A stretch of 7,106 nt of DNA from Actinomycetes bacterium. GTDB taxonomy: Bacteria; Actinomycetota; Actinomycetes; Propionibacteriales; Nocardioidaceae. The position numbers were made by a program, and so were the translations under genes. Positions 6,227 through 7,106 of the stretch are shown one piece after another (positions within the stretch are counted from its first letter, which is position 1; every line of letters begins with the position of its first letter). The stretch lies in the NCBI GenBank assembly GCA_023417775.1, contig JAEZEJ010000060.1, positions 1-7,106 on the forward strand, in the 5' to 3' direction. The notes under the pieces were generated by a model. It saw nothing but the letters and a program-made list of their open reading frames with translations, was not told the origin of the DNA and ran no database searches.

Positions 6227-7054
6227 ATGAAGACAGCGGACATGAAGTACGGGGTCGCGGCCCGTGCCGCGCTCGCCGCGACGATCGGCGTCGCCGGCCT
6301 CGTGGCCCTTCCCGCGGCCGCGTCGGCGGAGCCGACCGATACCGCCGACACCTGCGAGGTGACCGGCGGCTCGCTCAGCTGGGGCATCAAGGAGAGCTTC
6401 CGCGCCTATATCTCCGGCACCATCGCCAACGGCAGCTGGGAGACCAGCGACGGCGCCACCTACGAGACGCCGGCCTTCGGCTGGACGCCCGCGACCGGGA
6501 CGGTCGACAGCCAGACCGGCGCCGGCCAGGTGTCCTTCACCGGAACGGTCCATTTCACCGGACATGACGGCATCCTCGACATGACCCTCGCCAACCCCAC
6601 GGTGCAGTTCGCCGAGGACGGCAATGCGACGCTGCTGCTCGACACCCGCGGCACGGACACGTCCGGCGAAGTCGCGGTCGACGTCACCCAGGAGCCCATC
6701 GCCGAGCTCGGCGCCATCGGCCCGATCGACGCCGCGAGCGGCACCGCGACCTTCGCGGACGTGCCGGTGGCCCTCTCGGAGCAGGGAGCGCCCGCCTTCG
6801 CGGACTTCTACGCACCCGGTGAGGCCCTCGACCCGTTGACGGTCTCCTTCGAGTTCGCCTGCGCCGAGCCGGAGCCGGAGCCGACCGAGGCGGCCGCGGA
6901 TGACGATGCCGACACCGAGGCGACGGCGGCGGAGTCCGATGACTCCTCCGGCACGCCGTGGGTGCCCATCGGCATCGGCGCCGCGGTGGTCGTCGTGGCG
7001 GCCGGTGTCGGCACGGCACTGTACCTGCGTCGCCGGGGCAACGCGGCCGAGTAG
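6227..7054 (+). CDS. Membrane-anchored single-HtaA-domain haem-binding protein (HtaB-like)
   Basis: 275 residues from ATG 6227. Residues 1-34 are a signal peptide ending AAASA, cleaved before EPTDT. One HtaA domain spans ~43-212: GGSLSWGIKESFRAY with Y61, FTGH with H113, and ADFY with Y195, the same Tyr/His/Tyr set as in the upstream protein. C43 and C212 bracket the domain and probably form a disulfide. An acidic Pro/Glu/Asp/Ala linker (~214-244) leads to a transmembrane helix (~246-267) and the positive stop RRRG, with no LPXTG motif, so it is held in the membrane, not the wall. This architecture matches corynebacterial HtaB/HtaC-type proteins, thought to relay haem from wall-exposed HtaA-type proteins to the HmuT binding protein of an ABC importer. 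It follows the larger hta gene by 73 bases, across a terminator. The transport genes expected next are off the window. Confidence 0.92.
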   Translation: MKTADMKYGVAARAALAATIGVAGLVALPAAASAEPTDTADTCEVTGGSLSWGIKESFRAYISGTIANGSWETSDGATYETPAFGWTPATGTVDSQTGAGQVSFTGTVHFTGHDGILDMTLANPTVQFAEDGNATLLLDTRGTDTSGEVAVDVTQEPIAELGAIGPIDAASGTATFADVPVALSEQGAPAFADFYAPGEALDPLTVSFEFACAEPEPEPTEAAADDDADTEATAAESDDSSGTPWVPIGIGAAVVVVAAGVGTALYLRRRGNAAE

Positions 7055-7071
7055 GCGACATCTCGACGCGG

Positions 7072-7106
7072 CCCCCCCCGGGACCCGGGGGGGGGGGGGG
7101 GGGGGG
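7072..7106. other. C8-GGG-A-CCC-G20 low-complexity end; hairpin and/or sequencing artefact
   Basis: Eight C and GGG (7072-7082) are followed by A (7083), then CCC and G from 7087 to the last base, giving 11-base arms of perfect dyad (7072-7082 against 7084-7094) and 12 further G. A GC-rich terminator hairpin after the stop at 7054 is plausible for the first half. The 20-G tail is more likely a poly-G read artefact at a contig end than genomic sequence. Confidence 0.65.

Noticed and set aside
3409..6390. A 993-codon open frame on the minus strand opposite the HtaA-like gene
   Set aside because: It is an antisense by-product of GC-rich third positions: its translation is low-complexity Arg/Gly/Ala/Leu with no domain, while the plus strand has clear domains, a signal peptide and a sorting signal.
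1..7106. CRISPR array, tRNA or rRNA gene, phage or toxin-antitoxin module
   Set aside because: I found no regularly spaced short repeats, no cloverleaf with a CCA-type acceptor or T-loop, and no matching protein families on either strand.

Overview
This window comes from a high-GC Gram-positive bacterium (Actinomycetota). The evidence is uniformly G/C-rich third codon positions, HtaA-type haem-binding surface proteins, an LPXTG wall-sorting signal, a 13E12/DUF222-type HNH endonuclease and an actinobacterial IS3-type element. A Micrococcales- or Corynebacterium-like organism fits; the genus cannot be read from this sequence. The right edge ends in a run of 20 G and is probably a contig end.

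Layout. Positions 1-126 are the end of an IS3-family insertion sequence, cut by the left edge, with the first 25 codons of its OrfA on the minus strand. Positions 127-930 are a graveyard of mobile DNA: an ORF tail directly beyond the IS end, a truncated and frameshifted double helix-turn-helix remnant that looks like the C-terminal tail of a serine recombinase (minus strand, 446-785), and a degenerate actinobacterial palindromic repeat (873-928). Positions 941-2074 (minus) carry an intact DUF222/HNH endonuclease-like protein. The divergent intergenic region 2075-2253 holds an AT-rich block with three tandem TTAG-N(1-2)-TTAC units, a likely DtxR/IdeR-type iron operator over the promoter of the next gene.

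The right half is a haem-acquisition locus. Positions 2254-6153 encode a 1299-residue secreted, wall-anchored protein. Its order is signal peptide, HtaA domain 1, Ig-like domain, two tandem ~160-residue repeats of a type I cannot name, Ig-like domain, a further beta-type domain, HtaA domain 2, Gly-rich linker, HtaA domain 3, LPKTG sorting signal. A strong intrinsic terminator (6165-6207) separates it from a 275-residue single-HtaA-domain protein anchored by a C-terminal transmembrane helix (6227-7054).

How they work together (inference from the corynebacterial Hta/Hmu system): the wall-anchored multi-domain protein would take haem from the host or medium and pass it to the membrane-anchored HtaB-like protein, and then to an ABC importer (HmuTUV) that would lie beyond the right edge. 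Iron-dependent repression at 2169-2198 would switch the locus on in iron starvation.
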